Shown: positions 47,490 to 56,666 of the stretch, piece after piece
Layout of the letters: every line of letters starts with the position of its first letter
How positions within the stretch are numbered: the stretch's first letter is position 1
NCBI RefSeq assembly: GCF_025264685.1
Contig: NZ_CP073721.1
Location: forward strand, 8,015,501 to 8,079,500
Direction: 5' to 3'
Source of the DNA: Dactylosporangium roseum
GTDB taxonomy: Bacteria; Actinomycetota; Actinomycetes; Mycobacteriales; Micromonosporaceae
DNA: 64,000 nt
Position numbers and translations under genes: made by a program
The notes under the pieces: model-generated
What the model saw: the letters and a program-made list of their open reading frames with translations, nothing else
Told to the model about the DNA's origin: nothing
The model's database searches: none

Positions 47490-48842
47490 CTATGACTTGA
47501 CCTTCTCGGTGATGAGCGCCTTGATCGCCAGCGCCGACTCGTCGAAGCCGACCAGCAGGATCCCGGTGGCGTCAAACGTCTTGACCTTCGCGGCGAGCGG
47601 CGTGAACAGATTCCCGTCGGTCTTCGCGTCGTAGGTGTCCTTCGCCTCGTACTTCAGCACCAGCAGGTCCGTCGGCTTGATGCCGGCGGCCGTCAGGTCG
47701 TTGCGGACGCTCTCGGCGAGGCCGCTGCCGTAGCTGTCGTCGCGGGCGATGATGGCGACCTTGCTGTGCCCGTCGCGCATGATGATGTCGGCGATGGCCT
47801 TGGCCTGCAGCAAGTCCGGCGGTGAGGTCCGGAAGAACAGGCCCTTGTCCTCCAGTTTCGTCAGCTCGTCCGACGTCGCGGACGGCGAGATCATCACCTT
47901 GCCGGCCTGCGCGACGCGCGGGATGACCGCCTTGCTGACGCCCGACGCACCGGCACCGATGATCACGTGCACACCGTCGGTGATGAACTTCTCTACGGTC
48001 GCCTTGGCGACGTCGGGGTTGGTGCCGTCGTCGCCGTCCACGACCTGGACCGGCTGGCCGAGCACACCACCGGCATCGTTGATCTCCTTGGCGGCGAGCT
48101 TGGCGGCGGCGAACATCGGCGGGCCCTGGAACGCGAGCGAACCGGTCTTCGGCAGCAGCAGCCCGTATTTCAACGCGGGCTTCTGGCCGCCGCCCTTCCC
48201 GCCGGTGCCGGCGGGTGGCGCGGCCCCCTTCTGCTCCGTCTTCTCGTCACCGGCGCCGACGAACTCGGTCTTCGCGTCGTCGATGGTGTTGTTGCGGCCG
48301 AAGTTGAGCACGCCGTACATCGCCGAGCTGGGCTCGCCGGCCTCGGTGAAGCCACTGCGGCGCAGCGAGACGCCGCGGTACTTGAAGTCCTTGCCGGACT
48401 TGGCCATGGCGAGGCAGGCCGCGACGGTCTCGCAGACATTGTCGCCGGTCGTCACGCCGATGAGCTGTTTGGCGAACTGCGGCGGATCGACCGTCTTGGC
48501 GATCTCGGCGGCCAGGGCGGCGATCACGACGGCGTCATACGCCTCACCGGCGTAGTTGAAGTCGGCGAGGTTCGGGTCGATGCCCCTGACCCGCCGCTTG
48601 AAGTCGTCACTCAGCGGAGTCAGCGGCGTGGTGCCTTTCATGCCGGCGAGCACGGCCGGCGAGTCCTTGAACGCATCACCGAAGGAGCTGGCCATGTTGC
48701 CGTCGGTGCCGTACAGCTTCACTTGCCGCGGGGTGTCGGCGTCGCTGTTACTCTGCGCATTCGATCCGCAGGCGGACGCGGCGAGCAACAGTCCAATCGC
48801 GGCAATCGCTCCCACGGTGGCGGTGGCGGACCGTGCGCGCAT
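47490..48842 (-). CDS. Type I substrate-binding lipoprotein, apparently circularly permuted
   Basis: The protein has 450 residues with signal peptide and lipobox ASAC (C25). The mature part starts with what is normally the C-terminal portion of this family (VKLYGTDGNMASSFG, LADFNYAGEAYDAV, YGVLNFGRNNTIDDAK). A Gly/Pro-rich linker (about 200-222) follows, then the usual N-terminal portion (LKYGLLLPKTGSLAFQG, INDAGGVLGQPVQVV, VMISPSATSDELTK, IAIIARDDSYGSG-like). It ends at GILLVGFDESALAIKALI, exactly where the opening segment would normally continue. No transporter genes are adjacent. Confidence 0.85.
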   Translation of the reverse strand: MRARSATATVGAIAAIGLLLAASACGSNAQSNSDADTPRQVKLYGTDGNMASSFGDAFKDSPAVLAGMKGTTPLTPLSDDFKRRVRGIDPNLADFNYAGEAYDAVVIAALAAEIAKTVDPPQFAKQLIGVTTGDNVCETVAACLAMAKSGKDFKYRGVSLRRSGFTEAGEPSSAMYGVLNFGRNNTIDDAKTEFVGAGDEKTEQKGAAPPAGTGGKGGGQKPALKYGLLLPKTGSLAFQGPPMFAAAKLAAKEINDAGGVLGQPVQVVDGDDGTNPDVAKATVEKFITDGVHVIIGAGASGVSKAVIPRVAQAGKVMISPSATSDELTKLEDKGLFFRTSPPDLLQAKAIADIIMRDGHSKVAIIARDDSYGSGLAESVRNDLTAAGIKPTDLLVLKYEAKDTYDAKTDGNLFTPLAAKVKTFDATGILLVGFDESALAIKALITEKVKS

Positions 48843-48951
48843 GAGTGTTTCTCCTCCCCAAAGGTGCCGTGCGCACCTTAGCGCGGTCGGGCTCAGGACT
48901 TAAGCGGGGAGGTGCCGGGGCTTTTCGTACCTGCGGGTAACGTCTGTCCGC

Positions 48952-49368
48952 ATGGCGGAAACAGAGATCACGGTCGGTGAGGAAACCCTGCCCACGCAGG
49001 GCGGCCTGGCGGAGCGGATGGGCATCGTCCTGGTCGAGGCGGCTCCGGAGCGGGTCGTCGGCACGATGCCGGTCGAGGGCAACACCCAGCCGTACGGGTT
49101 GCTGCACGGCGGCGCTTCGGTCGTCCTGGCCGAGACACTGGGCTCGATAGGCTCGGCGCTACACGCGGCGCGGCTGTTCAACGGGATCGCGGTGGGCGTC
49201 GAGATCAACGCGACGCACCACAGGTCCGCCCGGAGCGGCATCGTGACCGGCGTGGCGACGCCGCTCCGGCTGGGCGGCATGATCGCGACGTACGAGATCG
49301 TCATCACCGACGAGTCCGGCGAGCGGGTCTGCACCGCCCGCCTGACGTGTGCCCTGCGCCGCTCGTAG
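48952..49368 (+). CDS. PaaI/hot-dog-fold thioesterase
   Basis: The protein has 138 residues and a single hot-dog domain. The family signature is YGLLHGGASVVLAETLGSIGS, with the catalytic region in HGG..E, and VGVEINATHHRSARSGIVTG. It resembles the PaaI/MenI (1,4-dihydroxy-2-naphthoyl-CoA type) acyl-CoA thioesterases. The exact acyl-CoA is unknown. The start is ATG at 48952, 109 bases from the divergent permuted binding protein. Confidence 0.92.
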   Translation: MAETEITVGEETLPTQGGLAERMGIVLVEAAPERVVGTMPVEGNTQPYGLLHGGASVVLAETLGSIGSALHAARLFNGIAVGVEINATHHRSARSGIVTGVATPLRLGGMIATYEIVITDESGERVCTARLTCALRRS

Positions 49369-49542
49369 CGCCCCTCGACCGCACCCGCCGGTTTCACCGA
49401 GAGTCTCACTGCGGCCGGTCAACCCGCCGGCCGCCGCGGGTCCCGCCCGCGGGCGCGGGGGGTGTTTCGGCGGGTTACGGCGCCTTTCGGAATTTTCAAG
49501 TCTTCGGCCGCGGAGCTTGACGACGCGGCATACGGTTGCGGC

Positions 49543-49935
49543 GTGGATGACCCGGGAGACGAGACGTATCAGGATGCGGCGCTGGTCCTGGAGTCAGCAC
49601 TCGCGGGCGACGGCGACGCCGTGGTCCACACCTTCGACTCGGTGGTGGACCGACGCGGCATGAGCGCGGCCTACGACGTGGCGTGGCATTTGGCCGGCGA
49701 GATGGTCGGCGAAAACCTGGCCCGCGGACCGTGGCGCCTCGACTTTCCCGACATCGACGACGCGGACTACGACCGGCGCTGGGTGGCGCGGTTCGTGAGC
49801 GCATACGTCAACGACGACATCCCGAGTGGCACCGCCCTGTTCACGGTCGCACTGGTCGACGGCAAGCTGTCCGAATGCCTGCTGACGCTGGCCGGCTCCA
49901 CGGTGGCCACCCTCCGCCGCCGTGGCGCCGCCTGA
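49543..49935 (+). CDS. Conserved hypothetical protein
   Basis: The protein has 130 residues and no signal or membrane segment. It is acidic, with helical N-terminal half (YQDAALVLESALAGDGDAVVHTFDSVVDRRGMSAAYDVAWHLAG) and DDADYDRRWVARFVSAYVNDDI in the middle. No family is recognised. The GTG at 49543 was chosen because coding character begins there; the ribosome binding site is poor and the frame is open further upstream. Confidence 0.65.
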   Translation: MDDPGDETYQDAALVLESALAGDGDAVVHTFDSVVDRRGMSAAYDVAWHLAGEMVGENLARGPWRLDFPDIDDADYDRRWVARFVSAYVNDDIPSGTALFTVALVDGKLSECLLTLAGSTVATLRRRGAA

Positions 49936-50066
49936 CCGCGGTCGGGTGGGTGAACAGGCGGGCGCCCCGCACACCAACTGGCCTTGGTGACGCCGAGCGC
50001 CCGCCCTATCCCTACCCGCTCAACGAGAACCAACCGGAGACCGCACCCGGGACTCCTCCGGTCGAG

Positions 50067-50552
50067 TCACGCCGCCCCGAAGCCGGGCTCCGGATCGGTG
50101 CGGGTCAGGCCGAGCAGTTGCAGTCGAGAGCGGACGCCGCCCTCGGTCCGGCCCAGCTCGGCGCTCAGGGTCTTGACGGTCGCGCCTTCGCGGAACCGGG
50201 TCGCCAGCAGCTCGAGATCCTGCTGTTCCCATGGCTTGCCGGCGTTGGGAGCCGCGGACCGGTGCGCGGTCCACCAGTCGTCGGGCGGATCGTCCGACTC
50301 GCCGGAGGGTCGCAGGTGTGTCAGCGCGGACGCCAGCAGCGACACCACGTCGAGCGCGTCTGCCGCAGGGAGCTCACCGGCGATCTCGGTCGTCATGCAG
50401 CCACCGCCCCAGCCGGCCATCCGCACCGCGATGAAGCCGCCGCCCGTGCTGAACGCCAGCACGTCGTAGTCCCGGTCGTCGATGGTCAGCCGGCGGTGGA
50501 CCTCGTTGCGGCGGGCAACGGACAGCTCGTGGTCCCAGTCGAAGTCACTCAT
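50067..50552 (-). CDS. Hypothetical protein with C-terminal helix-turn-helix-like region
   Basis: The protein has 161 residues. The N-terminal two thirds are an unrecognised alpha/beta domain (YDVLAFSTGGGFIAVRMAGWGGG). The last 50 residues (KPWEQQDLELLATRFREGATVKTLSAELGRTEGGVRSRLQLLGL) look like a Myb/SANT-like or GcrA-like helix-turn-helix. A DNA-binding or regulatory role is possible but not shown. The ATG at 50552 begins MSDFDWDHELSVARR. Confidence 0.7.
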   Translation of the reverse strand: MSDFDWDHELSVARRNEVHRRLTIDDRDYDVLAFSTGGGFIAVRMAGWGGGCMTTEIAGELPAADALDVVSLLASALTHLRPSGESDDPPDDWWTAHRSAAPNAGKPWEQQDLELLATRFREGATVKTLSAELGRTEGGVRSRLQLLGLTRTDPEPGFGAA

Positions 50553-50618
50553 GCCCCGCACCGTACGACCACCCACCGACACTTCCGCGCCGCCGTAACC
50601 GCGCGGTCACCGAACGCG

Positions 50619-51563
50619 TCAGGTGAGCTCGCCGGCGCGCAGACGGGCCAGCCACGCCCGGGCGTCGGCGAAGTCGTCGTCTGCCAGGCCGGGAGCGGGG
50701 CGCGGCAGCGCGTCGCCCTGAACGGCCCGCGGATAGGAGCCCAGGAACCGCACGTCGGCGCAGATCCTCCGCAGGCCCTGCAACGCCTCGCCCATCTGCG
50801 CGTCGGCCACGTGGCCGCCGCAGTCGAGGAAGAAGACGTACCGGCCCAGCCGCTCGCCTGTGGGGCGTGACTCGATGCGGGTGAGGTTGACGCCGCGGAC
50901 GGCGAGCTCGGTCAGCACCGCCAGAAGGGCACCCACACGGTCGTGCGAGATGTAGACGGCCAGCGTGGTGAGGTCGTCACCCGTCGGCGACGGCGGTGGT
51001 CCCGGGCGGGACACCAGCGCGAACCTGGTCATCGCGTCGGGATTGTCGGCGATGCCCTTGCCCAGGACGTGCAGCCGGTAACGGTCGGCGCCGATCTCCG
51101 CACACACCGCCGCGTCGAACTCGCCCTCTGCCGCGCCGATCGCGGCCGCCGCGTTGGACAGCACGTCGACGACGGTGGCCTGCGGAACGTGGTCGCGCAG
51201 CCACTTCCGGCACTGAGCGCCGGCCTGCGGGTGCGCGGCCACGGACGCTACCGAATCCAGGGACCGGTCCTCGCGCGCGGCCAGCACGAACTGCACGGGC
51301 AGCACGACCTCACGCGTGATCACGAGCGGATCGCCGTTGGCCAGCTCGTCGAGCGTGACGCCCACCTGGCCGCCGATCGAGTTCTCCAGCGGCACCAACG
51401 CCGCGTCGGCCTCGCCGGAGCGCAGCGCATCCAGCGCCTCCGGCACGCTCCGTGCCGGGGTCAGGATGCCCCGATCGGCGGTGGGGACGGTCTTGAGCGC
51501 CTGCTCGGAGAAGGTGCCTTCCGGCCCCAGGTAAACGAACCGCGTCGGCGGCACACCAGGCAT
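50619..51563 (-). CDS. pheA: Prephenate dehydratase
   Basis: The protein has 314 residues: prephenate dehydratase domain (about 7-190: FVYLGPEGTFSEQAL, VPLENSIGGQV, MTRFALVSR with the catalytic TRF) and an ACT regulatory domain (about 200-285) with the phenylalanine-binding ESRPTG motif. It converts prephenate to phenylpyruvate in phenylalanine synthesis and is probably inhibited by phenylalanine. It is monofunctional; no chorismate mutase domain is fused. Confidence 0.96.
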   Translation of the reverse strand: MPGVPPTRFVYLGPEGTFSEQALKTVPTADRGILTPARSVPEALDALRSGEADAALVPLENSIGGQVGVTLDELANGDPLVITREVVLPVQFVLAAREDRSLDSVASVAAHPQAGAQCRKWLRDHVPQATVVDVLSNAAAAIGAAEGEFDAAVCAEIGADRYRLHVLGKGIADNPDAMTRFALVSRPGPPPSPTGDDLTTLAVYISHDRVGALLAVLTELAVRGVNLTRIESRPTGERLGRYVFFLDCGGHVADAQMGEALQGLRRICADVRFLGSYPRAVQGDALPRPAPGLADDDFADARAWLARLRAGELT

Positions 51564-51598
51564 ACCACCCAGCGTAGTCGAGCCGGGGTGCGCGCCGC

Positions 51599-52117
51599 TC
51601 AGCAGGCAGCGGCGTTGAGCAGCGCGGGCGGTGCGGTCGCCTTGACCTCGACCGTGCAGGGATCCGTGCCCGCGGTGACGACGGTCAACGCCTGCGGGGA
51701 TCCCTTGGTCATCACCTGCATGGGTTCACGGTCGGCCACATTGAGGACGGTGTACTGCCAGATGCCGGCGCACAGCGGCTGACTCTGCACGGTCACGCCG
51801 GATCCGGCGGGCAGGTTGGCGCGGAATTTCCGCACCGCCACGATGACCTGTTCGCCGCTCGGCCTGCCGTTGCACCGGACGACATACACCTCGGAGAACG
51901 TGCTCGGGCTCGGTGACGCCGAGCGGCCGGCCGACGGCGCATGCGTCGGGGGGACGATGGGGGTGCTGGCGGGAGTGGGTGACGTCGATGCACCGGGTCG
52001 TTGTCCGGCACCCGCTCCGGACGGCGGCAACGGCCCAGGATCGCCGTCGTGGCCGGTGCAGCCGGTCAGCAGACATCCAAGAGCGACGATCGCCAGCGCG
52101 GTGGCCGGAGTGCGCAT
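51599..52117 (-). CDS. Lipoprotein, unknown function
   Basis: The protein has 172 residues. The signal peptide ends in lipobox LTGC (about residue 20). A Ser/Pro/Thr-rich linker (about 28-72) leads to a small domain with four Cys (VVRCNGRPSGEQV, SQPLCAGIW, GTDPCTVEV and the C-terminal Cys), likely two disulfides outside the cell. No family is recognised. It ends 35 bases before pheA in the same direction. Confidence 0.8.
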   Translation of the reverse strand: MRTPATALAIVALGCLLTGCTGHDGDPGPLPPSGAGAGQRPGASTSPTPASTPIVPPTHAPSAGRSASPSPSTFSEVYVVRCNGRPSGEQVIVAVRKFRANLPAGSGVTVQSQPLCAGIWQYTVLNVADREPMQVMTKGSPQALTVVTAGTDPCTVEVKATAPPALLNAAAC

Positions 52118-52170
52118 GCGCCCATCGTAGGAGTGCTCGAACGGCGCCGGCAGTCAGGTGGCGCCCGGGA

Positions 52171-52566
52171 TCAGGGCGTCGTGACGCGGTGGCCCGCGGC
52201 ACTCAACGCGGCCAGCGCCTCGTTGAGCCGGACGGCCGGCACGACGACGTAGTCGGTGTCGAACGTGGAGAACGCGAAGATGTTCACGCGCGCGTCGGCG
52301 AGCGGGGTCACGATCGACGCGAGGATGCCGGTCAATGCGAGCTGGACCGGGCCGGCCACCCGCAGGCAGCGCCACGGCGTCTCGACGGCCGCGCCGTCGG
52401 GTGCCAGGTCGGCCGGGCAGAGAATCGAGACCTCGTCCGGCGTCCAGGTCACCGAGATGACGTCCGGAAGGCCGACTGCCGCCTCGATGAAGCCGCCCGG
52501 CAGTGACGATGCGGCCGGCAGACGGCAGATCGCGTAGTCGCCAGGCAGCAGCGCGAGGTCCAACAT
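52171..52566 (-). CDS. ACT-domain (CASTOR-type) protein
   Basis: The protein has 131 residues. Two ACT-like halves are visible: LLPGDYAICRLPA with VTWTPDEVSILCP, and the C-terminal LALTGILASIVTPLADARVNIFAFSTFDTDYVVVP, the pattern of the ACT_7/CASTOR group that binds amino acids. It is a standalone cytosolic protein and probably a small-molecule sensor. The ligand is unknown. The ATG at 52566 starts at the first conserved strand. Confidence 0.87.
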   Translation of the reverse strand: MLDLALLPGDYAICRLPAASSLPGGFIEAAVGLPDVISVTWTPDEVSILCPADLAPDGAAVETPWRCLRVAGPVQLALTGILASIVTPLADARVNIFAFSTFDTDYVVVPAVRLNEALAALSAAGHRVTTP

Positions 52567-52635
52567 GACATGGAGCGTACGGCCCGAACTCACACTGTGG
52601 CGGCAAGCGGTGAGCGACGCCACGATTACGAGTCT

Positions 52636-53058
52636 TCAGACGGCGCTGAAAAAGGTGAGTGACCCGACGACCTGATCGTCCTGGATGAGCGGTGCGGCGA
52701 TCGCGTCGAACGTGCGCGGGCCCGCGGCGCAGCGGACACGCACCAGGCCGCGGGCCAGCCGGCCCGACTTCAGCGCCAGCAGGGGCGGCGTCTTGGCGAC
52801 CTCCGCCGCGTCGAGCGCACCGCCGTCGGCGAAGTCGAGTAGCTGCAACACGCCGTCGAGCAGCGGCCGGTCGACGGCCGGCTCGGTCAGGCCCAGCAGG
52901 TCTTCGAGCGACGCGGACACCGCGACGACAAGACTCTGGTCGTCGATCACCAGGCTCGGCTCGGCCGCGTCCGCGACGGTGTCACCCCAACGGTCCAGAG
53001 TGGACTCAGCAGTGCGGCTGGAACGGGGATCCGAGATGGACAGCTCGACATGCGGCAC
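52636..53058 (-). CDS. PAS-like single-domain protein
   Basis: The protein has 140 residues. The middle (SLVIDDQSLVVAVSASLEDLLGLTEPAVDRPLLDGV) has the strand-helix pattern of a PAS domain start, and the last 30 residues (RTFDAIAAPLIQDDQVVGSLTFFSAV) match PAS beta strands. There is no output domain, membrane segment or signal. It may sense a ligand and act through a partner. The ATG at 53058 is taken from the first Met. Confidence 0.7.
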   Translation of the reverse strand: MPHVELSISDPRSSRTAESTLDRWGDTVADAAEPSLVIDDQSLVVAVSASLEDLLGLTEPAVDRPLLDGVLQLLDFADGGALDAAEVAKTPPLLALKSGRLARGLVRVRCAAGPRTFDAIAAPLIQDDQVVGSLTFFSAV

Positions 53059-53181
53059 AGCGCCTCCTCAGGCACCGGTGCTGCGGACGCGGACTCGCAG
53101 CGCACTCATCATCGCATCAGTCCGGGCGAGATTCCGCTTCCACGATTGCTCAATCCGCACGGGCGCATCACCCCGCAGAGG

Positions 53182-53886
53182 CTACTCCCCGTGACCCCAC
53201 TTGTCAGTGCCCACCTGTTCGCCGTCGCGGTGCCAGCGGTAGTCCTCGGCGAGGGCGTCGTAGTCGGCGGTGAACCAGGTCGCCGGGTGGGTCGCGAGGG
53301 CGAAGACCTTGTCGACGGTCTCGACGGCGAGCCGGTTGCCGCGGGCGTCGAGCACCCGAGGAAGCTCGTGGTACGCCGTGACGAGACAGCCTTTCGGCAC
53401 CCCGTAGAAGCTGATCTTCCCGCTGCCGGCGAACGCGAGCACGGGCATGACCGGGATCGAGACGCCGGCGCTGCGGGAGAGCGCCTCGGCGGCGGCACGG
53501 GCCTCGCCGCGGGCCTCTTCGACGTACTTGGGGCGCTTGCCGTCGATCTGCACCACGTCACCGGCGAACGAGACCCGGCTGCGGCCGTGGTCCTTGACCG
53601 TGACGGCGAAGACCCCGCCCGGGCCCACCGCCAGGAAGCTGTCGTGCTGGTGGCCGCTCAGCTCACGCAGGTCGAGGACGTGCCAGTCGTCGCCGAGGTG
53701 CCCGATCAGGTTGCCGATGCGCCGGTAGAGCCGACTGTGCGCCGCCTCCTCGCGTCGGACGACGCGCTCCGCCCGGCGGGAACGAACCCAGGTCATGGGG
53801 GAAGGTCGGCCCGCATCGACGGTGATGCGTTCGTCGAACCCTTCGGGTTGCGCATCTTGACCGCTGCGATACAGCATCTCGGTCAT
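53182..53886 (-). CDS. NERD (nuclease-related) domain protein
   Basis: The protein has 234 residues. The central part resembles the NERD domain: RRIGNLIGHLGDDWHVLDLREL, SGHQHDSFLAVGPGGVFAVTVKDHG (with the D...K of the nuclease-like fold) and VQIDGKRPKYVEEARGEARA. The acidic-lysine pattern of true nucleases is only partly kept, so activity is uncertain. It is cytosolic. I chose the ATG at 53886; another in-frame ATG is 9 bases downstream. Confidence 0.85.
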   Translation of the reverse strand: MTEMLYRSGQDAQPEGFDERITVDAGRPSPMTWVRSRRAERVVRREEAAHSRLYRRIGNLIGHLGDDWHVLDLRELSGHQHDSFLAVGPGGVFAVTVKDHGRSRVSFAGDVVQIDGKRPKYVEEARGEARAAAEALSRSAGVSIPVMPVLAFAGSGKISFYGVPKGCLVTAYHELPRVLDARGNRLAVETVDKVFALATHPATWFTADYDALAEDYRWHRDGEQVGTDKWGHGE

Positions 53887-54080
53887 CTCTCGCACACCTC
53901 CGATGTCGCCGCTTCGGTTGCGTGTGTGTCCAGATACCGTACGTGTTTGCGGCGCGACACGGCAGCGCGGGACAGCGGAATGACACGGAATGACTGGGAT
54001 GAATGCCACATTCAGGTACACCCATGAATTTGCACATGGTGCCCAATCGGCCTATATCGGGTCACCGATAGGCTGAATTC

Positions 54081-55301
54081 GTGAACCACCACGTCGACAG
54101 CGAGGTCGGCCGCCTCGGGACCGTGCTCCTGCACCGTCCCGGCGCCGAGCTGGCCCGGCTGACTCCGCGCAACAACGGCTCGCTGCTCTTCGACGGCATC
54201 CCGTGGGTCGGGCGGGCTCAGGAAGAGCATGACACGTTTGCCACCGCTCTGCGGGAGCACGGCGTCGAGGTGCTCTACGTCGCCGGTCTGCTGGCCGAGA
54301 CCCTCGCGATCCCCGAGGCGAGGAGCGAGGTGACCGCGACGGTGCTCGCCGACTTCCGGCTCGGCGACACGCTGCGCCATCACGTCGCCCGGCACCTCGC
54401 CGACCTCGACCCGCCGACGCTGGCGACCACGTTGATCGCCGGTCTGTCACAGGCCGAGCTACGCACCGGCAGCGGTCTCGTGCACGCGCTCATGGATCGG
54501 GCGGAGTTCGTCATCGACCCGCTGCCCAACCTGCTGTTCACGCGCGACTCATCCGTCTGGATCGGCGACGAGGTGGCGGTGACGAGCCTGGCGATGCGCG
54601 CCCGGCGCCGGGAGACCACGCTGACGCATGCCATCTATCGGTACCATCCGCGGTTCGCCGGCACGCCGCTACTGTTCGAGCCGACGATGGAGCACCTGGA
54701 GGGCGGCGACGTGCTGCTGCTCGCCCCCGGTGTGGTCGCGGTCGGGGTCGGCGAGCGGACCCGGCCGTCCGGCGCGGAGCGGCTGGCCCGCCGCTGCTTC
54801 GAGCGCGGGCTGGCCCACACCGTGCTGGCGGTGCCGATCGCCCAGGAGCGGGCCACGATGCACCTCGACACCGTGTGCACGATGGTCGACGTCGACGCCG
54901 TGGTGATGTACCCGAACGTCGCCGACAGCCTCCAGGCGTGGACCGTGACGGCCGGCCCCGACCCCGAGGCGCCGCTGTCGGTCAGCGGCCCGGAACCGTT
55001 CATCGTCGCGGCCGCCAAGGCGATGCGGATCGACACGCTGCGGATCATCGACACCGGCCTCGACCCGGTCACCGCCGAGCGGGAGCAGTGGGACGACGGC
55101 AACAACACGCTCGCCGTCGCCCCGCGGCTGTGCGTCGCCTACGAGCGCAACGTGGAGACCAACGCGCAGTTGGAGCACAACGGCATCGAGGTCATCCGGA
55201 TCCCCGGCTCCGAGCTGGGCTCGGGCCGGGGCGGTCCGCGATGCATGTCCGCACCGATCGCACGGGCGGGCCTCAGCGCAGCGGCTGGAGCCGCCCGATG
55301 A
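54081..55301 (+). CDS. arcA: Arginine deiminase
   Basis: The protein has 406 residues. Family motifs are [49 protein letters not shown] with the catalytic His, and the C-terminal [12 protein letters not shown] with catalytic C388. It hydrolyses arginine to citrulline and ammonia, the first step of the ADI pathway. No carbamate kinase or ornithine transcarbamylase gene lies nearby, so it is a lone gene here. The start is GTG without a strong ribosome binding site. It overlaps the next gene tail to tail by 29 bases. Confidence 0.95.
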   Translation: MNHHVDSEVGRLGTVLLHRPGAELARLTPRNNGSLLFDGIPWVGRAQEEHDTFATALREHGVEVLYVAGLLAETLAIPEARSEVTATVLADFRLGDTLRHHVARHLADLDPPTLATTLIAGLSQAELRTGSGLVHALMDRAEFVIDPLPNLLFTRDSSVWIGDEVAVTSLAMRARRRETTLTHAIYRYHPRFAGTPLLFEPTMEHLEGGDVLLLAPGVVAVGVGERTRPSGAERLARRCFERGLAHTVLAVPIAQERATMHLDTVCTMVDVDAVVMYPNVADSLQAWTVTAGPDPEAPLSVSGPEPFIVAAAKAMRIDTLRIIDTGLDPVTAEREQWDDGNNTLAVAPRLCVAYERNVETNAQLEHNGIEVIRIPGSELGSGRGGPRCMSAPIARAGLSAAAGAAR

Positions 55302-56160
55302 GGCCCTGCTTGCTGCGCCGCTCGGCGGCGGTCAGCGGCTCGGTGACGGCGAAGGCCTCGGCGTAGCGCTTGGCGAACCCGGCCACCGGCACCTCCCACT
55401 CCTCGGCCTCGACCTCCAGCGGCAGGTCCCACACCGGCGCCAGGAGGCCGTGTGCGCGGAACATCCCGGCGAACTTGGTCTGCTCGCCGAGGAGCAGACC
55501 ACCGCCGGCCGCGAGGCGCGACAGGGCGTCGAGCGCGCGGTCCTCGTTGTCACCCAGCACGAGACGGACGTGCGAGCGGTCGGTCACCCGGCACCAGTAC
55601 GTGGCCGGGGCGGCGGCCAGCTTGACGGTCGGAAAGATGCTCGCGTTCGCGCGCTCCAGCGACGCCCGGACGGCGGGGTCGTCGATCGCGTTCTCGTCGA
55701 GCCAGAATTCGAAGCCGGTGTGGACGGTGATGTCCAGCGGCGCGTTCTCGATGACGTCCTGGAGGCGGTCGCCGACGCCGGGCAGGGCGGGCACGGCGAC
55801 GGACTGCCCGGGCGGGGTCTCGAGCGCACATTGGAGGGCCACGGCGAGGTCGCGGGAGATGTCGCCGGACTGGACGTGGCGCTGGAGGCCGATGAAGACC
55901 CGGCCGTCGGGCTTGGTCATGGCGGGCCAGGCCATCGGCAGGACCGTCGCGAGGGTCACGGGCCGGTCGCCGTAGCGCTCGACGTAGGCCGGCGACAGCT
56001 TCAACGGTGCCGCGGCGGCCGGCACCAGCTCCCTGAGGGCGATCCACTCCGGCTCGTCGGCCAGGCCCTCGAACGGGCGGCCGACGTAGACGTCACGGAT
56101 CTTCTCGCGCTTCTCACCATTGCTGGCACGGCCACGGGGGGTTTTCGCACGCTTGCTCAC
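55273..56160 (-). CDS. DUF5926-like conserved actinobacterial protein
   Basis: The protein has 295 residues. A basic N-terminus ([19 protein letters not shown]) precedes a soluble domain with [39 protein letters not shown] and [14 protein letters not shown]. It resembles the DUF5926 family, sometimes labelled SecA-related, but no function is established. I chose the GTG at 56160 because the conserved basic start begins there. Confidence 0.8.
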   Translation of the reverse strand: MSKRAKTPRGRASNGEKREKIRDVYVGRPFEGLADEPEWIALRELVPAAAAPLKLSPAYVERYGDRPVTLATVLPMAWPAMTKPDGRVFIGLQRHVQSGDISRDLAVALQCALETPPGQSVAVPALPGVGDRLQDVIENAPLDITVHTGFEFWLDENAIDDPAVRASLERANASIFPTVKLAAAPATYWCRVTDRSHVRLVLGDNEDRALDALSRLAAGGGLLLGEQTKFAGMFRAHGLLAPVWDLPLEVEAEEWEVPVAGFAKRYAEAFAVTEPLTAAERRSKQGLIGRLQPLR

Positions 56161-56263
56161 GGCGGTCCAGCCTAGGCGGTCGTCCCGGACCGCGGGCGCA
56201 CACCGGCCCTTCGGCGCGTCACTCACCCGGTCCGGCCGCCCGGAGGCAGGTGCCGGACCGGCC

Positions 56264-56662
56264 TCAGAGGGTCGCCCAGACGCACTGGCCCAGGCCGTCG
56301 CGCTCCACTCCCCAGCCCGTCGCCAGCGCCGCCACGATCGTCAAGCCACGGCCGTCGATCGCGTCCGGGCCGGCCACCCGTAGCTGCGGACCCGCCGGGG
56401 AGCCGCCGTCCGTCACACGGATCTCCAGCGTGCCGTCAGCGATCAGACGCCATGCCACCCGGATGACGTCGCCCGGAAGCGGGGCCGCGTGCCGTACCGC
56501 ATTGCCGACCAGCTCCGCGGCGATCGCGATCGCGTCGTCCAGCCGGCCGGGTGCCATCAGGGCGTCGAGCTCGTCCGCGAGGCGGTGCCGGGCCAGGTGC
56601 GCACCGCGGGCGTGATGCGGCACAACCACGCACCAGGCGCGCTCCGCAACGGTTGTGGACAC
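56264..56662 (-). CDS. RsbW-type ATP-binding domain protein
   Basis: The protein has 132 residues and is a lone HATPase_c domain: N box ELVGNAVRHAAPL, then RVTDGGSPAGP and G box DGRGLTIVAAL. It may act as an anti-sigma or protein serine kinase. The GTG start lies 4 bases after the stop of the sensor kinase gene, so the two are co-transcribed, an unusual pairing of a classic kinase with an RsbW-like ATPase. Confidence 0.87.
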   Translation of the reverse strand: MSTTVAERAWCVVVPHHARGAHLARHRLADELDALMAPGRLDDAIAIAAELVGNAVRHAAPLPGDVIRVAWRLIADGTLEIRVTDGGSPAGPQLRVAGPDAIDGRGLTIVAALATGWGVERDGLGQCVWATL

Positions 56663-56666
56663 GCTC

